NCBI RefSeq assembly: GCF_964204865.1
Contig: NC_135259.1
Coordinates: 6,892,974 to 6,956,973 of the forward strand
Direction of reading: 5' to 3'
Origin: Styela clava
Taxonomy: Eukaryota; Chordata; Ascidiacea; Stolidobranchia; Styelidae
DNA: 64,000 bases
Shown: one piece after another, positions 1 to 13,100 of the stretch
Layout: every line of letters begins with the position of its first letter
Position numbering within the stretch: position 1 is the stretch's first letter
The notes under the pieces: model-generated
Databases searched by the model: none
The model's input: the letters and a program-made list of their open reading frames with translations, nothing else
What the model was told of the DNA's origin: nothing
Program-made: the position numbers and the translations under genes

Positions 1-2995
1 AGACCCTTGGGCTAGGATCAAACAAAAATAAGTTTGGGCTAGACCCAACAGAAATAAGTTTTGGCTTAGACCCTTGGGCTAGGATCAAACAAAAATAAGT
101 TGGGCTAGAATCAAACAAAAGTAAGCTTGGGCTAGACCCAACAGCAATAAGTTTTGGCTTAGACCCTTGGGCTAGGATCAAACAAAAATAAATTTGGGCT
201 AGACCCAACAGAAATAAGTTTTGGCTTAGACCCTTGGGCTAGGATCAAACAATAATAGGTTTGGGCTAGACCCAACAGCAATAAGTTTTGGCTTAGACCC
301 TTGGGCTAGGATCAAACAAAAATAAGTTTGGGCTAGACCCAACAGCAATAAGTTTTGGCTTGGACCCTTGGGCTAGGATCAAACAAAAATAAGTTTGGGC
401 TAGACCCAACAGAAATAAGTTTTGGCTTAGACCCTTGGGCTAGGATCAAACAAAAATAAGTTGGGCTAGAATCAAACAAATGTAAGTTTGGGCTAGATCC
501 AACAGCAACAAGTTTTGGCTTAGACCCTTGGGCTAGGATCAAACAAAAATAAGTTTGGGCTAGACCCAACAGCAATAAGTTTTGGCTTAGACCCTTGGGC
601 TAGGATCAAACAAAAATAAGTTTGGGTTAGACCCAACAGCAATAAGTTTTGGCTTAGGCCCTTGGGCTAGGATCAAACAAAAATAAGTTTGGGCTAGACC
701 CAACAGCAATAAGTTTTGGCTTAGACCCTTGGGCTAGGATCAAACAAAAATAAGTTTGGGCTAGACCCAACAGCAATAAGTTTTGGCTTAGACCCTTGGG
801 CTAGGATCAAACAAAAATAAGTTTGGGCTAGACCCAACAGCAATAAGTTTTGGCTTAGACCCTTGGGCTAGGATCAAACAAAAATAAGTTTGGGCTAGAC
901 CCAACAGCAATAAGTTTTGGCTTGGACCCTTGGGCTAGGATCAAACAAAAATAAGTTTGGGCTAGACCCAACAGAATTAAGTTTTGGCTTAGACCCTTGG
1001 GCTAGGATCAAACAAAAATAAGTTTGGGCTAGACCCAACAGCAATAAGTTTTGGCTTAGACCCTTGGGCTAGGATCAAACAAAAATAAGTCTGTGCTAGA
1101 CCCAACAGCAATAAGTTTTGGCTTAGACCCTTGGGCTAGGATCAAACAAAAATAAGTTTGGGCTAGACCCAACAGCAATAAGTTTTGGCTTAGACCCTTG
1201 GGCTAGGATCAAACAAAAATAAGTTTGGGCTAGACCCAACAGAAATAAGTTTTGGCTTAGACCCTTGGGCTAGGATCAAACAAAAATAAATTTGGGCTAG
1301 ACCCAACAGCAATAAGTTTTGGCTTAGACCCTTGGGCTAGGATCAAACAAAAATAAGTTTGGGCTAGACCCAACAGAAATAAGTTTTGGCTTAGACCCTT
1401 GGGCTAGGATCAAACAAAAATAAGTTGGGCTAGAATCAAACAAAAGTAAGCTTGGGCTAGACCCAACAGCAATAAGTTTTGGCTTAGACCCTTGGGCTAG
1501 GATCAAACAAAAATAAATTTGGGCTAGACCCAACAGAAATAAGTTTTGGCTTAGACCCTTGGGCTAGGATCAAACAAAAATAGGTTTGGGCTAGACCCAA
1601 CAGCAATAAGTTTTGGCTCAGACCCTTGGGCTAGGATCAAACAAAAATAAGTTTGGGTTAGACCCAACAGCAATAAGTTTTGGCTTAGGCCCTTGGGCTA
1701 GGATCAAACAAAAATAAGTTTGGGCTAGACCCAACAGCAATAAGTTTTGGCTTAGACCCTTGGGCTAGGATCAAACAAAAATAAGTTTGGGCTAGACCCA
1801 ACAGCAATAAGTTTTGGCTTAGACCCTTGGGCTAGGATCAAACAAAAATAAGTTTGGGCTAGACCCAACAGCAATAAGTTTTGGCTTAGACCCTTGGGCT
1901 AGACCCAACAGCAATAAGTTTTGGCTTAGACCCTTGGGCTAGGATCAAACAAAAATAAGTTTGGGCTGGACCCAACAGCAATAAGTTTTGGCTTAGACCC
2001 TTGGGCTAGGATCAAACAAAAATAAGTTTGGGCTAGACCCAACAGAAATAAGTTTTGGCTTAGAGCCTTGGGCTAGGATCAAACAAAAATAAGTTGGGCT
2101 AGAATCAAACAAAAGTAAGTTTGGGCTAGACCCAACAGCAATAAGTTTTGGCTTAGACCCTTGGGCTAGGATCAAACAAAAATAAGTTTGGGCTAGACCC
2201 AACAGCAATAAGTTTTGGCTTAGACCCTTGGGCTCGGATCAAACAAAAATAAGTTTGGGCTAGACCCAACAGCAATAAGTTTTGGCTTAGACCCTTGGGC
2301 TAGGATCAAACAACAATAGGTTTGGGCTAGACCCAACAGCAATAAGTTTTGGCTTAGACCCTTGGGCTAGGATCAAACAAAAATAAGTTGGGCCAAATCA
2401 AACAAAAGTAAGTTTGGGCTAGACCCAACAGCAATAAGTTTTGGCTTAGACCCTTGGGCTAGGATCAAACAAAAATAAGTTTGGGCTAGACCCAACAGCA
2501 ATAAGTTTTGGCTTAGACCCTTGGGCTAGGATCAAACAAAAATAAGTTTGGGCTAGTCCCAACAGCAATAAGTTTTGGCTTAGACCCTTGGGCTAGGATC
2601 AAACAAAAATAAGTTTTGGCTAGACCCAACAGCAATAAGTTTTGGCTTAGACCCTTGGGCTAGGATCAAACAAAAATAAGTTTGGGCTAGACCCAACAGC
2701 AATAAGTTTTGGCTTAGACCCTTGGGCTAGGATCAAACAAAAATAAGTTTGGGCTAGACCCAACAGAAATAAGTTTTGGCTTAGACCCTTGGGCTAGGAT
2801 CAAACAAAAATAAGTTGGGCTAGAATCAAACAAAAGTAAGTTTGGGCTAGACCCAACAGCAATAAGTTTTGGCTTAGACCCTTGGGCTAGGATCAAACAA
2901 AAATAAGTTTGGGCTAGACCCAACAGCAATAAGTTTTGGCTTAGACCCTTGGGCTAGGATCAAACAAAAATAGGTTTGGTCTAGACCCAACAGAA
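1..2995. repeat. 67-bp satellite array (window edge)
   Basis: Head-to-tail units of 67 bp start at 1, 68, 161 and so on, about 43 units in all; the array continues off the left edge. Each unit falls into two related ~27-bp parts (one beginning gggctaggatcaaac, the other gggctagacccaac) plus a 13-bp link (ggcttagaccctt). Length variants fit gain or loss of one ~27-bp part: 93-bp units carry an extra gggctagaatcaaac block (near 95, 455, 1420, 2090, 2810), and a 40-bp unit near 1883-1922 lacks one. Longer blocks are also duplicated: about 1990-2210 recurs at about 2711-2930. Reading frames on the minus strand are products of the repeat, not genes. Confidence 0.97.
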
Positions 2996-3802
2996 ATAGA
3001 TGCTATCAGGGGGGGCGCGAGAGGACACAAGATGGCATCGAAAATTTTCATGCAACTTCTTCTGAAACGATCGCGTTTGTTCAAAATGCCGGCTTTTTCT
3101 AATAATAAATTTTTCTGCCCCCAAATTTTCAATCTATTAATCTCTATTTTACTACATTTGTGTTCAAGGTAACTCGCCTTTGCGGCGACTCATGACAAAA
3201 TAAACTCATTACCGATCTAAAATACCACTCCAATCCGCGGACACAATAATGCGAGATCAACCGCCCAATTATATTAAGTTTTGATATGTATTGCGCTCAT
3301 GCGAATTCGTTATCGTCGTTAAAAAGATCTGGTATAAAGTCACGGAAAGAATATTTAATTTAGTACAAAGAAAATAATATAAAGTATATTGGTAAATCAA
3401 AAATACATATTCTTCACACGCTCTTGAGTCAGTTGTCGAGATTACGCAGTTTGTTAAAAGAGCCGACTTTTTCAACAGATATTATTATTTAATGGTTTTT
3501 CTGTCAATTCATCATCGATATACATATTTAAAATGGTTTCGTTAATATTTGTGATAAACTAAATCTGCGATTGTGTCGATAAAATATACATACGACTGTG
3601 AATGGCGAAGTCGTACTCTATAAGTTTTATGCCTAAACAATCAGAGCAATAACGCTATGAGACCAACACTCTTACAGCGCCATCTTAATATAAAGCAACA
3701 TGCTCATCACAAAAGCATTTTTTCAATGCAAAAGGGAGGAGAGCGCGAAGTTTGTAAAAATTTTCAAACGGTGGCACGCTCAAAAAGTTTGAGAACCACT
3801 GG

Positions 3803-3858
3803 CTTAGACCCTTGGGCTAACATCAAACAAAAATAGGTTTGGGTGACCCAACAGCGAT
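3803..3858. repeat. orphan degenerate satellite unit
   Basis: A single diverged copy of the satellite unit (ggcttagacccttgggctaa, then caaacaaaaataggtttggg) lies about 800 bp beyond the array. Just before it, at about 3775-3800, is a gtttgagaaccactgg end typical of hAT-type transposon termini, so a transposon border may have separated or carried this unit. Confidence 0.85.
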
Positions 3859-6800
3859 AATACATCTCGAATTTGTCAAATTTGCAAGAATAGAAAGACT
3901 GGGATCCATAATTAGACTATGAGATAACAAGTGAACTTGGTATTACGTAGAATGAGATTATGTTATTATTATTTATTTATATTATTTTGTGATTGCACTC
4001 ATATTTAGGATATATGATATTAGGTTGTGCACTGCATATAGAATCCGGGCAATAAAAATTTAAGTTAATACGAGCCTACTAAAGATTGTTTAGTCAACTT
4101 TTTTCTGTAGAAATTTCCCACTTCAATTTTCAACAACCTGAAAAGTCTGGAATTTGAAATGAAAATATGCTGAACCAAAACTCTGATTCGCAAAGTATAA
4201 TTTTTATAGTGCAATCGCCAAGTTGAGGTAGAACAGGTTTGCAAAATGCAATCAATAATATGTTGTATATTATGATATATATATATTAATGGGTGTCTTA
4301 TGACTTGAAACCTAATACTGACAAAACAATATGATCTTTGATGCAGCAAGTTCAATATTAGTGACAGACCCATTAGTTATAATACATACAATAAAATAAA
4401 CTCTCGGTTTTTAATGGGCACTTGCGGAACCCTAGATCACTGCAAACCCCGATTGAAAACCTCTGCGTTTAAAAGTAGTTGGCGATTACTCATCTCCATA
4501 ATCTTAAAATCAATTTATTTGCGGATTCTATTTTTTCAATGCGGTAGCTTTTTTATCAATATTCACTTCACTGGTTCTCAAATTTAACACTTGTCGTTTT
4601 ATTTTTTATACAGACATTCATTTCATGATGAAAATATTGTGGGCAATTTATTTGGAGCGTATATCATTCTTAGTTTGCATCTACACTTTGATGTAAGTAG
4701 AACTTTTATATTCTACTTTCCCTAAAGTCTAAAATATCTCTAGCTGTAGAAAATCAGAAATATAATTCAGGTCATCCAGAAATTGTACATATATATGCTA
4801 AGGCAGTTTAGTATTCAAGATGTTTATTTGGTTGGGAAAAAAATACAACTAGATCTATCGTCACAAAAAAGCTATCCTTGTCTAAATCCTTGATTTTGAA
4901 AATCATAAAAAAATTTTTTGGTGATTGCTGATCCTAGCATACTGAGCTTCTTTGTAAGTAAGTTACCTATTGCTAATTAAGACAGCAGTATCCGCATCGT
5001 TTAATAATATGACATTCGTGTTCATATATAGTTCGGTGCAAATAATTAAAAAAAAACTATATATAAAAGTTCTTAATAAAGGGTAAGCTTCAAGTATTCA
5101 AAGGCAATGCCCAAAAATGAATAATCTCTTGGAGTGACAGTAGTGAGAAGCATTTTTAAAAATATCGTATAAGTTCGTGAAACTGTATAAAAATAACGTT
5201 TCTCCAGGTTGTCAAGGATTCCTTGAAATAATAGTCTTCTATAACAGCGCTTCTCGAACTTTTTTATACTGTCGACCCCTTACAGTACCTCATACATTAT
5301 CATTACCCCTCAGAAATACAATGAATTGCAAAGTTACAAACAAATTTATCGACAGTCATTTAAACACCGTAGATCTGTGGCTCTTTATCCTCAAAACTCT
5401 GGATCTCGTGATTCAAATTGGTTACAGGATGTAACAGCAGTTTTCTGTTAGAAGTATTAAGATTTAAAGAAAGGGAAAGCATAAAACCAACCCTGTGTAT
5501 GAATATTTTGTCGAGTTTGTGTGGAAGCCTGCAAAGCAAAATAAAAATTTTGTTTTTAAATATTTATACTAAAAATGAGTAGTTCAGGGTCTGTATTTTC
5601 AATGTTATGAAGGCTTTTTTAGCAAATGTAGATGCAAAAGCAGGGCTTTTAAATCATCTTTTCAGGCTTTTCTGCTCTGTTATAGTTATTTTGTAACCTT
5701 AGTTATGTTTATCCAACAATATGCTGCATGGCATGTCACATCTCTGTCTAAGCAAGTCGTTGGTATTAAAAAGTGTTATTGGTAGGGATGGCCAGAACTG
5801 ATTAATCTACTATCACGAATACTCACTTCTCGAAATAATGTATTGTGTGGTTTCATAAAAAAATATGCTTTTACACTTTATTTGGTGAGTGATTTAGCAT
5901 TTGATTTTGTGAAAACTTAAAAATGAATGTCCATGCATCCGAAAATAAATAACTGACTATTTCCATACCTGACCTGGACTTGTAACCGGACAAGAGGCTG
6001 TGTTTTTTTTGCCATATGATTAAGCCATCTTATTCCCTTTCCTCTCTCCCGGAATAAATATGAAAATTACTTTTATTTCAGTAGCCAAAGAGTGTGTTTG
6101 GGTGTCTTGCGGCATTGATCTAGCTCCACTCTGTTAGATTAGATCATTACACATGTAAGCTGACTGGGTAAGTGGAGCTTTTACGATTTTTATCTTATCA
6201 ATTGTGTGACTTATATTTATGATTTGGATGCGCACACAATAGATAGCCTATCTGTTAGAATAGTCAATATTTATTGGGTCATCGAATCTTTCTTCGGATG
6301 ACCCAATAGTGCAATTACATGTTTACACGCATTTCACATATTTACCATGGAAATACCTTTGCTGAATCGGATTCTAGTCAGTCTGGTTTTCATGACAAGT
6401 GTGCGATTTGGTAGCGCTGAAGGTAGGACAATGCATGCGAGCGAATGCAGAGAAAAATCACAATAAAAAATATTGAATAATACAGTCACTATAATAATTG
6501 AATTAAAGGAGCTAACATTACAAAGTGACCAATCATAGAGAACACGCTCCTTTCGAATCCTCATATAAACGCCAAAACTAAGTCTTACTGACAACTAAAT
6601 GAGCCTCACTTGCAACGCTACTTTTTCGTGCCAGGATTCCGAAACTTGCATTTGTATGGCACTGCTTACATGGCGAAATTTTCTAATGGGATTCAGGAAA
6701 TGGAATTCTGATTTGCCGCCCAAATTTTGTGAAAAAGGTCATGGAAGCGACTGTGGATTGGATCTGCCGCAATCGTTCAATATAATTTCAAGAGCAAGAT

Positions 6801-6923
6801 AATTATTGAACTTATACTCGAAACAGCTAATAACAAATGCAGTAAGACAGACGCAATCCACTGTTGCTTGACGATAATCGGCGATCACACACACAAAGAA
6901 AAATAACGAATAATGATATACAG
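3859..6923. other. intergenic, repeat relics only
   Basis: No convincing coding exon was seen. An hAT-like end (cagcgcttctcgaacttttt) lies near 5244. A piece of the SINE 3' body lies at about 5950-6060 and shares gccatatgattaag with 47,690-47,730. The remainder is AT-rich with short chance reading frames. Confidence 0.5.
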
Positions 6924-7531
6924 TAGAGTCCGACGTAAAAATGTACCAATGTATCGGTATCGGCCATTTTTTCGATATCGGCTTAAAAATGAACCGATAT
7001 ATGCAGCTCTCTGATCTCATCCAGTATGCTTTGAACTATGAGTTATTATAGTGGGTGGACGTGGAACATGCATGCGTCATTTACTGCCTCATTCAATTCA
7101 TTACAGTTAGTATAGTGGTTGGGTGATTGCCCATAGAGGTTCATTGCGTGGTGCGCTTGTGCACAACGAAATGTCTGCTATAATTTGCCTAATGGGAGTG
7201 CTAATCATCTTTGCATACCTACAAAGATAAAATGCATATTACGATGCACTTGGTTCAAGTATTCTAATAAACCAATAGAAGTGAGTCTAGTGACACATTA
7301 TTGATACATTTGAATAAAAAAAAGGATTTGAAGTTTTTGGGATAAGCGCTGCTTTAGAAGAAATAATGTTCACTGTAAATACTATTCGCAGACAAATATT
7401 TTGTCCCGTTTCGACCACTCAACAAAATTGTATTTACATTGATGTAAATTACGTGTTATTAGAATATCGCTGATGTCGACAATTTCAAATATCGGTATCA
7501 GTGCCTTTTCATTGACATCGGTAGATCTCTA
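6924..7531. mobile_element. decayed hAT-like element
   Basis: The left part carries tagagtccgac followed by gtatcggtatcggcc; the right part carries atatcggtatcag and ends atcggtagatctcta. This mirrors the TAGAGATGTACCGAT-type ends of the intact element at 53,418-54,693. Termini are diverged, no matching target-site duplication is visible, and no transposase frame was found. Exact borders are uncertain. Confidence 0.45.
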
Positions 7532-7894
7532 GTTCAAAGTGTAGAGCACTGCAACAGAAATAACTAAATTTAATTTTTGTAACGCTATGAGAATCGCTGT
7601 ATAGACAATAAAGACACAATGCTATTTCGAAGCCGATTATAAACAAACAACAATCTTCTTATAAGAACGTTGGTCAGATAGCGTAAGAATTAAATATGCA
7701 ATTATAGTAAATAACGAAATCCACTTTATGGTATTACGCATACCTCTTCATATGAGTCCTGAACAAGTTATCGATCATTGAAAACTTTTTATATATACAA
7801 ATTTTAGTGGTTAGGTGGAGATTTATTTTATTGCTGTTGTGTTTGGCCATGCTCACCCCGTTAAATTGCGCAGCCTGTGTTACTCACAGGTAAA

Positions 7895-8893
7895 TTACTT
7901 CTTCCTACATCTAAAGGCAAAATTTATATTCCATGTAAAATTCAGCTCTTCTCCGTGGGTAACATAACTTGGAGTAACAAACGCTTCAAACAAATCAGCA
8001 ACGTGGAAAAACTGCGGTTTCAAAGTTCCATGATATCCGGGATCAACTTGGAAACCAAGCCATTTTGGGTTTGAAGTATATCCAGGATTGTAACCATGAA
8101 AAGATCTTGCATTGTAAATAGCTTGCTTTAAATCGGTAATAAGGCTGTAAGCTATTTGCCAATGCGAAGACCATCATAACAACACGCTCTAAAGCAGGTA
8201 ATACTTGAACAAAACCCCATTTAAAATCAGTTTGCGGCGGGCTCGACAGTTCGATAAAGCGATGTGGGCGGGATTTGTACGCTGCTGCTCTAGTGTTCGT
8301 AACTATATATTTTGCCTGCTGAACAAATGTCAATATTGCAATATTTTTTTCCGTGTACTCAAGGTTCGGGATGTATTTCATCAACCGGGTACCTTCCAAT
8401 TCCACCCACACCCTTTTCGGCAAGACCAAGCTGTTCATCGGTTATTTACAAATGAATATAAACGATATATTTAATTACACTATGATTACACAGGAGTGTG
8501 TTCACTTGATGCGTCTTTATCTCTAAGTCCAACCCAACAGTCTGGCATTTGATATAGGTTAAGATCTGGAAGCTTCGCTAGCTTAAAAAATATTTTAAAA
8601 CTATCGTTGAATTTTAGTTTGTTAAACTTAATCGTTAGTAGTTACAATTTGCCCCTGTTGCTTGTGCTGTGCCAGTGAAATATCACCTATTTGATATATA
8701 AAATGACATTGCTATACATACAGAGTCATTTTTCTTTTTCATCAAACTTGAAACCCTGTCTTAATGTTTTTCCGACCAATACACATATATGAAATTAACT
8801 TACCAAAAATAGAAAACCCAACAACGATAAAATACAATAAGCTCTTTTGTAAACAGATCTAACTACATTCAGAATTTTTTCTATACTTCTCAT
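7895..8893 (-). pseudogene. unrecognised membrane-anchored protein, probably a broken gene
   Basis: Exon 1 (8893-8804) encodes 30 residues starting MRSIEKILNVVRSVYK, with a hydrophobic stretch AYCILSLLGFLFL and a good gtaagt donor, like a signal anchor. Exon 2 begins at 8581 after ttttttaag and reads LAKLPDLNLYQMPDCWVGLR, reaching an in-frame stop at 8486 or a donor at about 8494. Farther on, three protein-like stretches lie in shifting frames: LGLAEKGVGGIGRYPVDEI (~8430-8360), then a long frame from about 8375 to 8150, then a C-terminal piece including GYNPGYTSNPKWLGFQVDPG that ends CRKK and a stop at 7895. The frame changes at about 8360 and 8150 have no clear introns. I read this as a pseudogene or a gene with assembly indels. 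I do not recognise the family. Confidence 0.4.
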
Positions 8894-10130
8894 TTTACTT
8901 ACGACAACCGATCCATATACCTTGCAAGAATTGCTACTTTGGTCGTTCTGAATCGCCTTCGTCTACCTCCCGACTTTACGTCATTTCAACCGTAGCCTAC
9001 TATTTAGTGCAATTATGCGTAATTTTCTAGAATACGTGTTGGAGTCGAAGGCAACGATATTTCAGGATCGAGTTTCACAACCGGTCAACAGCTTTGCTTC
9101 GTGTATTCATTTAATCGTGTAATTATCCGCGATGTGACTAGATGTGACTTTAAGGCAGCAGATTTAATCAATCGACAAGACCGGAAACTACATGCACAAT
9201 GTCAACAAAAAGTTGCATTGGTTAACAAGCAACGCTCCACTTCTGTGATAATAATAATTCTATGTTCGGCATAATATGCAAACAGCCATACATACATTAA
9301 CCGAATTATCGACAGATTACGTGCGTATCGCTTCAAAATATATTTAAATTCCCCGTATAGTAATACCACGTACAAAGTTATTGGGTCGTCATATCGCCAG
9401 CGGCTTATTACAGAAAATTAATCAAAAGAATTTGTTGGCGTTATAAGAACCGAATCTAGACGAGATAGCAACTGAGAAATTATGTAAATATTTTAAATCT
9501 CCAAAATATTGAATGTGCTAAAAGGCGACCAAAAAAAATCTTAACGTTTCACTGTCATTGTAATGATCAGATAAATTGATAGAGTATTCGTGGAGGTATT
9601 AGCAACTGAAGTTGAAAAGATTTTTCATACCAGCTAAGATAGCAAAAATATCATTATAATTATGTTGAAATAGTATGCAGAAGTACAAAATTGCACTATA
9701 CTATAAATGTTATTTTCATTTACCTTCAGGTTTAATTTCAAACTCTGGTGCTGAAACCTTGCCATGTATATGCAGACATAAAGGCAGTTAAGAGTGATAA
9801 AATTGATACTATAAATACTAATATATATATTTGATGAATAATATTGATGAGACTCTTAATAATGAAGTGGGGTCGGTCTCCAGTCGAGCGTATATTTTTC
9901 TCTCTTCGTTGGCTTTCCTTTTTTCGGTAAGAAAAATATAGTCATTTGCGAATAGCTGTAGGATTTTCAATTGAGACTTCAATAACTTAAATCTAACAAA
10001 GCATTGCATAATTAGTAGCAAGTATTGGCAAAAATATAGAATCGTATATATACTAAACAATACAAAATCGCATAGTAATGAATATTTTAAACAAAAATCT
10101 GACAAAGTATAATTATTATTCATTATTTAG
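8894..10130. other. intergenic; transporter N-terminal exon not found here
   Basis: AT-rich sequence between the minus-strand unknown gene and the first recognised exon of the transporter. SLC22 proteins need an N-terminal exon with membrane segment 1 upstream of 10,131. I searched this stretch by eye on the plus strand and found no convincing candidate. Confidence 0.4.
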
Positions 10131-13100
10131 TTGTCGAAACCCCCTGATGTGATTTTATTGGTGTTTTCTGCTGCGCCGTCGACAGCCTTTGATGACAATC
10201 CACACGCTCAGGGCGCAGAAACCATTGTGTCCCAGGTAACGTAGTTTCATTTTATTAAGTGAACAATCTAAGGATTTCCCGTTTTTTTTTATATACATTG
10301 ATTTAGTAATTCACGTATTTTGGGATCATGTTATGTAAAATTTGATTTTCAACTAATATTCGAAATCACTATAGTTAGTCGTTATGCTTTCTTTATTGCA
10401 AAAATACTTTAGTGGGATTTAACTGAAGATCGCAGTTGGATACCAGGCTTCCTTCAATCAATTTTTTACGTAGGTTTTATGCCTGGGACTATCGTTTTTG
10501 GACAATTATCCGATCGCTATGGAAGAAAGAAAATTTCGGTTATAGGTGAGAAAATTTATTTGCGACTTCTGCGATTTTAAAGTAATTAAAAAGAGCATTT
10601 GAAATATATTTTCAGGATACATATTAGTTCTGATATTTCAAGTTATCACTGAATTTTGTCAAAATTGGCAACAATTTGCAGTATGTAGAGCTATATCAGG
10701 CTTCCTTGTTGGCGGTTTAAGTGTTGTGACAACTATACTTATACAAGAAACTACGGGATCGAAGCTTTGGGTCCTGAACGGTGAGTACAAATGACTCCAA
10801 TTCCATTTACTGGTACAACAGGAATTGCTTATATGACTTTCATATGATTTTAATCCAAAATGAATAAATAATAATTGCGAAAACCAATAAGCTCGACAAC
10901 AGCTATAGGACTGAATGAATCTATTTTCAGGTGCTCTCGGTGCAATAGGATTCACCGCAAATATGTTAGCGTTTCTATGGGTTGCCTATCTTTATCCTAG
11001 TTGGAGACAAATGTATTTTATTACAACGATACCTGGAATTCTTGGATTTGTTTTTTTATAGTAAGTGAAAAAATACGTTAGTGAATATATTTGAAGATAT
11101 AAATCGCATTTTCTCAATATTGATAAAATATGGCAAAGTCCGAGGGAAAGCGAATGGATCTCAAGCTTTCATATCGAGGATGTTTAATTTTTTGTATTAT
11201 TTAACGATGGTGAATTGGATATAGCATTGTGAAATATTTATATATCCCGTGCTAGTTCTGTCGAAATGCCAATATTTTCAATACTGCTAGTTCATACATT
11301 AGTAAAGTTTAAATGCATATTACATGAAATTGATGCAGAAATTTAGCTTAACACCTTTCAGCATTGTCCCAGAGTCGCCGCGTTGGCTGTTGTCTCGCGG
11401 TAAACCAGACAGCGCAGAAGAAGTGATGCAAAAACTATCAAGGTGGAATGGATCGCCCCACACAGGTATTTTATATTATATATATATATATATATGTGAT
11501 TATGAACAAATATTTTGGATGCCCGCAAATTTGAATATCACTCAAAGATATTTGCTTACGAAAAACAAAAAGTAAATCACATGTGTAATTGCTGATACGT
11601 AAATTCTCCTATAATATGATTCTAATATTTCAATAACGCTTGATAATTATTATTAATATATTAAGAATATGCTCTTCTGCCGGGGAACGCGAAAGAACGC
11701 CAAGATGAGGATCATCAAAATGAAAGTACGTATATATCAAACCCGGATTAAACTAGAGCTGCGTGCAGCTTTAACAGGCTTCCCGCGTAAAAAAGCTGAA
11801 GACGCGTTTTGCTCACTGGAGCGTGAAAGCGATCATGCAATTTATGATGGCGGACTTATTATCTGCATGTAATGTAAATTTCAAGTCTCTAAGTAGTGTC
11901 GTTCTCGAGAAGAAGATGGAAATATAAAATCCCATATTGCTCACTGGAGCGTATCGCCGAGGTCACTCATGCGTATCCTTGGCATATCGTATCCGGAACT
12001 TGTTCATTAATCATTGTTATGAATTTCAACCCAATTGCATGTATCAATTTTGAGAAATCGCAAAAAAACTGAAAACGCGTTTTGCTCACTGGAGCGTGAA
12101 AGCGTAGTCAGTCATGCATAAAAATTGCAATTTATGACGGGGGACTTATTATCTGCATGTGATGTAAATTTCAAGTCTCTGAGTAGTGTCGTTCTCGAGA
12201 AGAAGATGAAAATGTAAAATCCTATATTGCTCACTGGAGCGTATCGCCGAGGTCACTCATGCGTATCCTTGACATATCGTATCCGGAACATGTCCATTAA
12301 TCATTGTTATGAATTTCAACCCAATAGCATGTATCAATTTTGAGAAATCGCAAAAAAAATGAAAACGCATTTTGCTCACTGGAGCGTGAAAGCGTGGTCA
12401 GTCATATATAAAATTTGCATTTTATTGCTAGCTGAGAACTTCTGCACATTTGAGGTGAATTTCAAGTTTGTAGGATCAATTTGAAAAAAAAATAATAAAA
12501 ATAAATAATAACTAGAGCTGCGTGCAGCTTTAACAGGCTTCCCGCGTAAAAAAAACTGAAGACGCGTTTTGCTCACTGGAGCGTGAAAGCGTGGTCAGTC
12601 ATGCATAAAATTTGCAATTTATGATGGGGGACTTATTATCTGCATGTGATGTAAATTTCAAGTCTCTAAGTAGTGTTGTTCTCGGGAAGAAGATGAAAAT
12701 GTAAAATCCTATATTGCTCACTGGAGCGTATCACCGAGGTCACTCATGCGTATCCTTGACATATCGTATCCGGAACATGTCCATTAATCATTGTTATGAA
12801 TTTCAACCCAATACCATGTATCAATTTTGAGCAATCGCAAAAAAACTGAATACGCGTTTTGCTCACTGGAGCGTGAAAGCGTGGTCAGTCATGCATAAAA
12901 TTTGCATTTTATTGCTAGCTGAGAACTTCTGCACATTTGAGGTGAATTTCAAGTTTGTAGGACCAATTTGAAAAAAAAATAATAATAATAATAAATAATA
13001 ATAATAAAACACAGGAATACGATAGGTTCCCTGCTGACAAGCAGCGGGAAGCCTAATAAATAATAATAATAAAACACAGGAATACAATAGGTTCCCTGCT

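Noticed and set aside
333-2929. Several nearly identical minus-strand open frames of about 70 codons
   Set aside because: They are translations of the 67-bp satellite; frame and length change with each half-unit gain or loss.
11752-12995. Regular repeats that could suggest a CRISPR-like array
   Set aside because: Repeat units are ~145 bp with conserved, not unique, spacers, and the setting is a spliceosomal intron of an animal gene.
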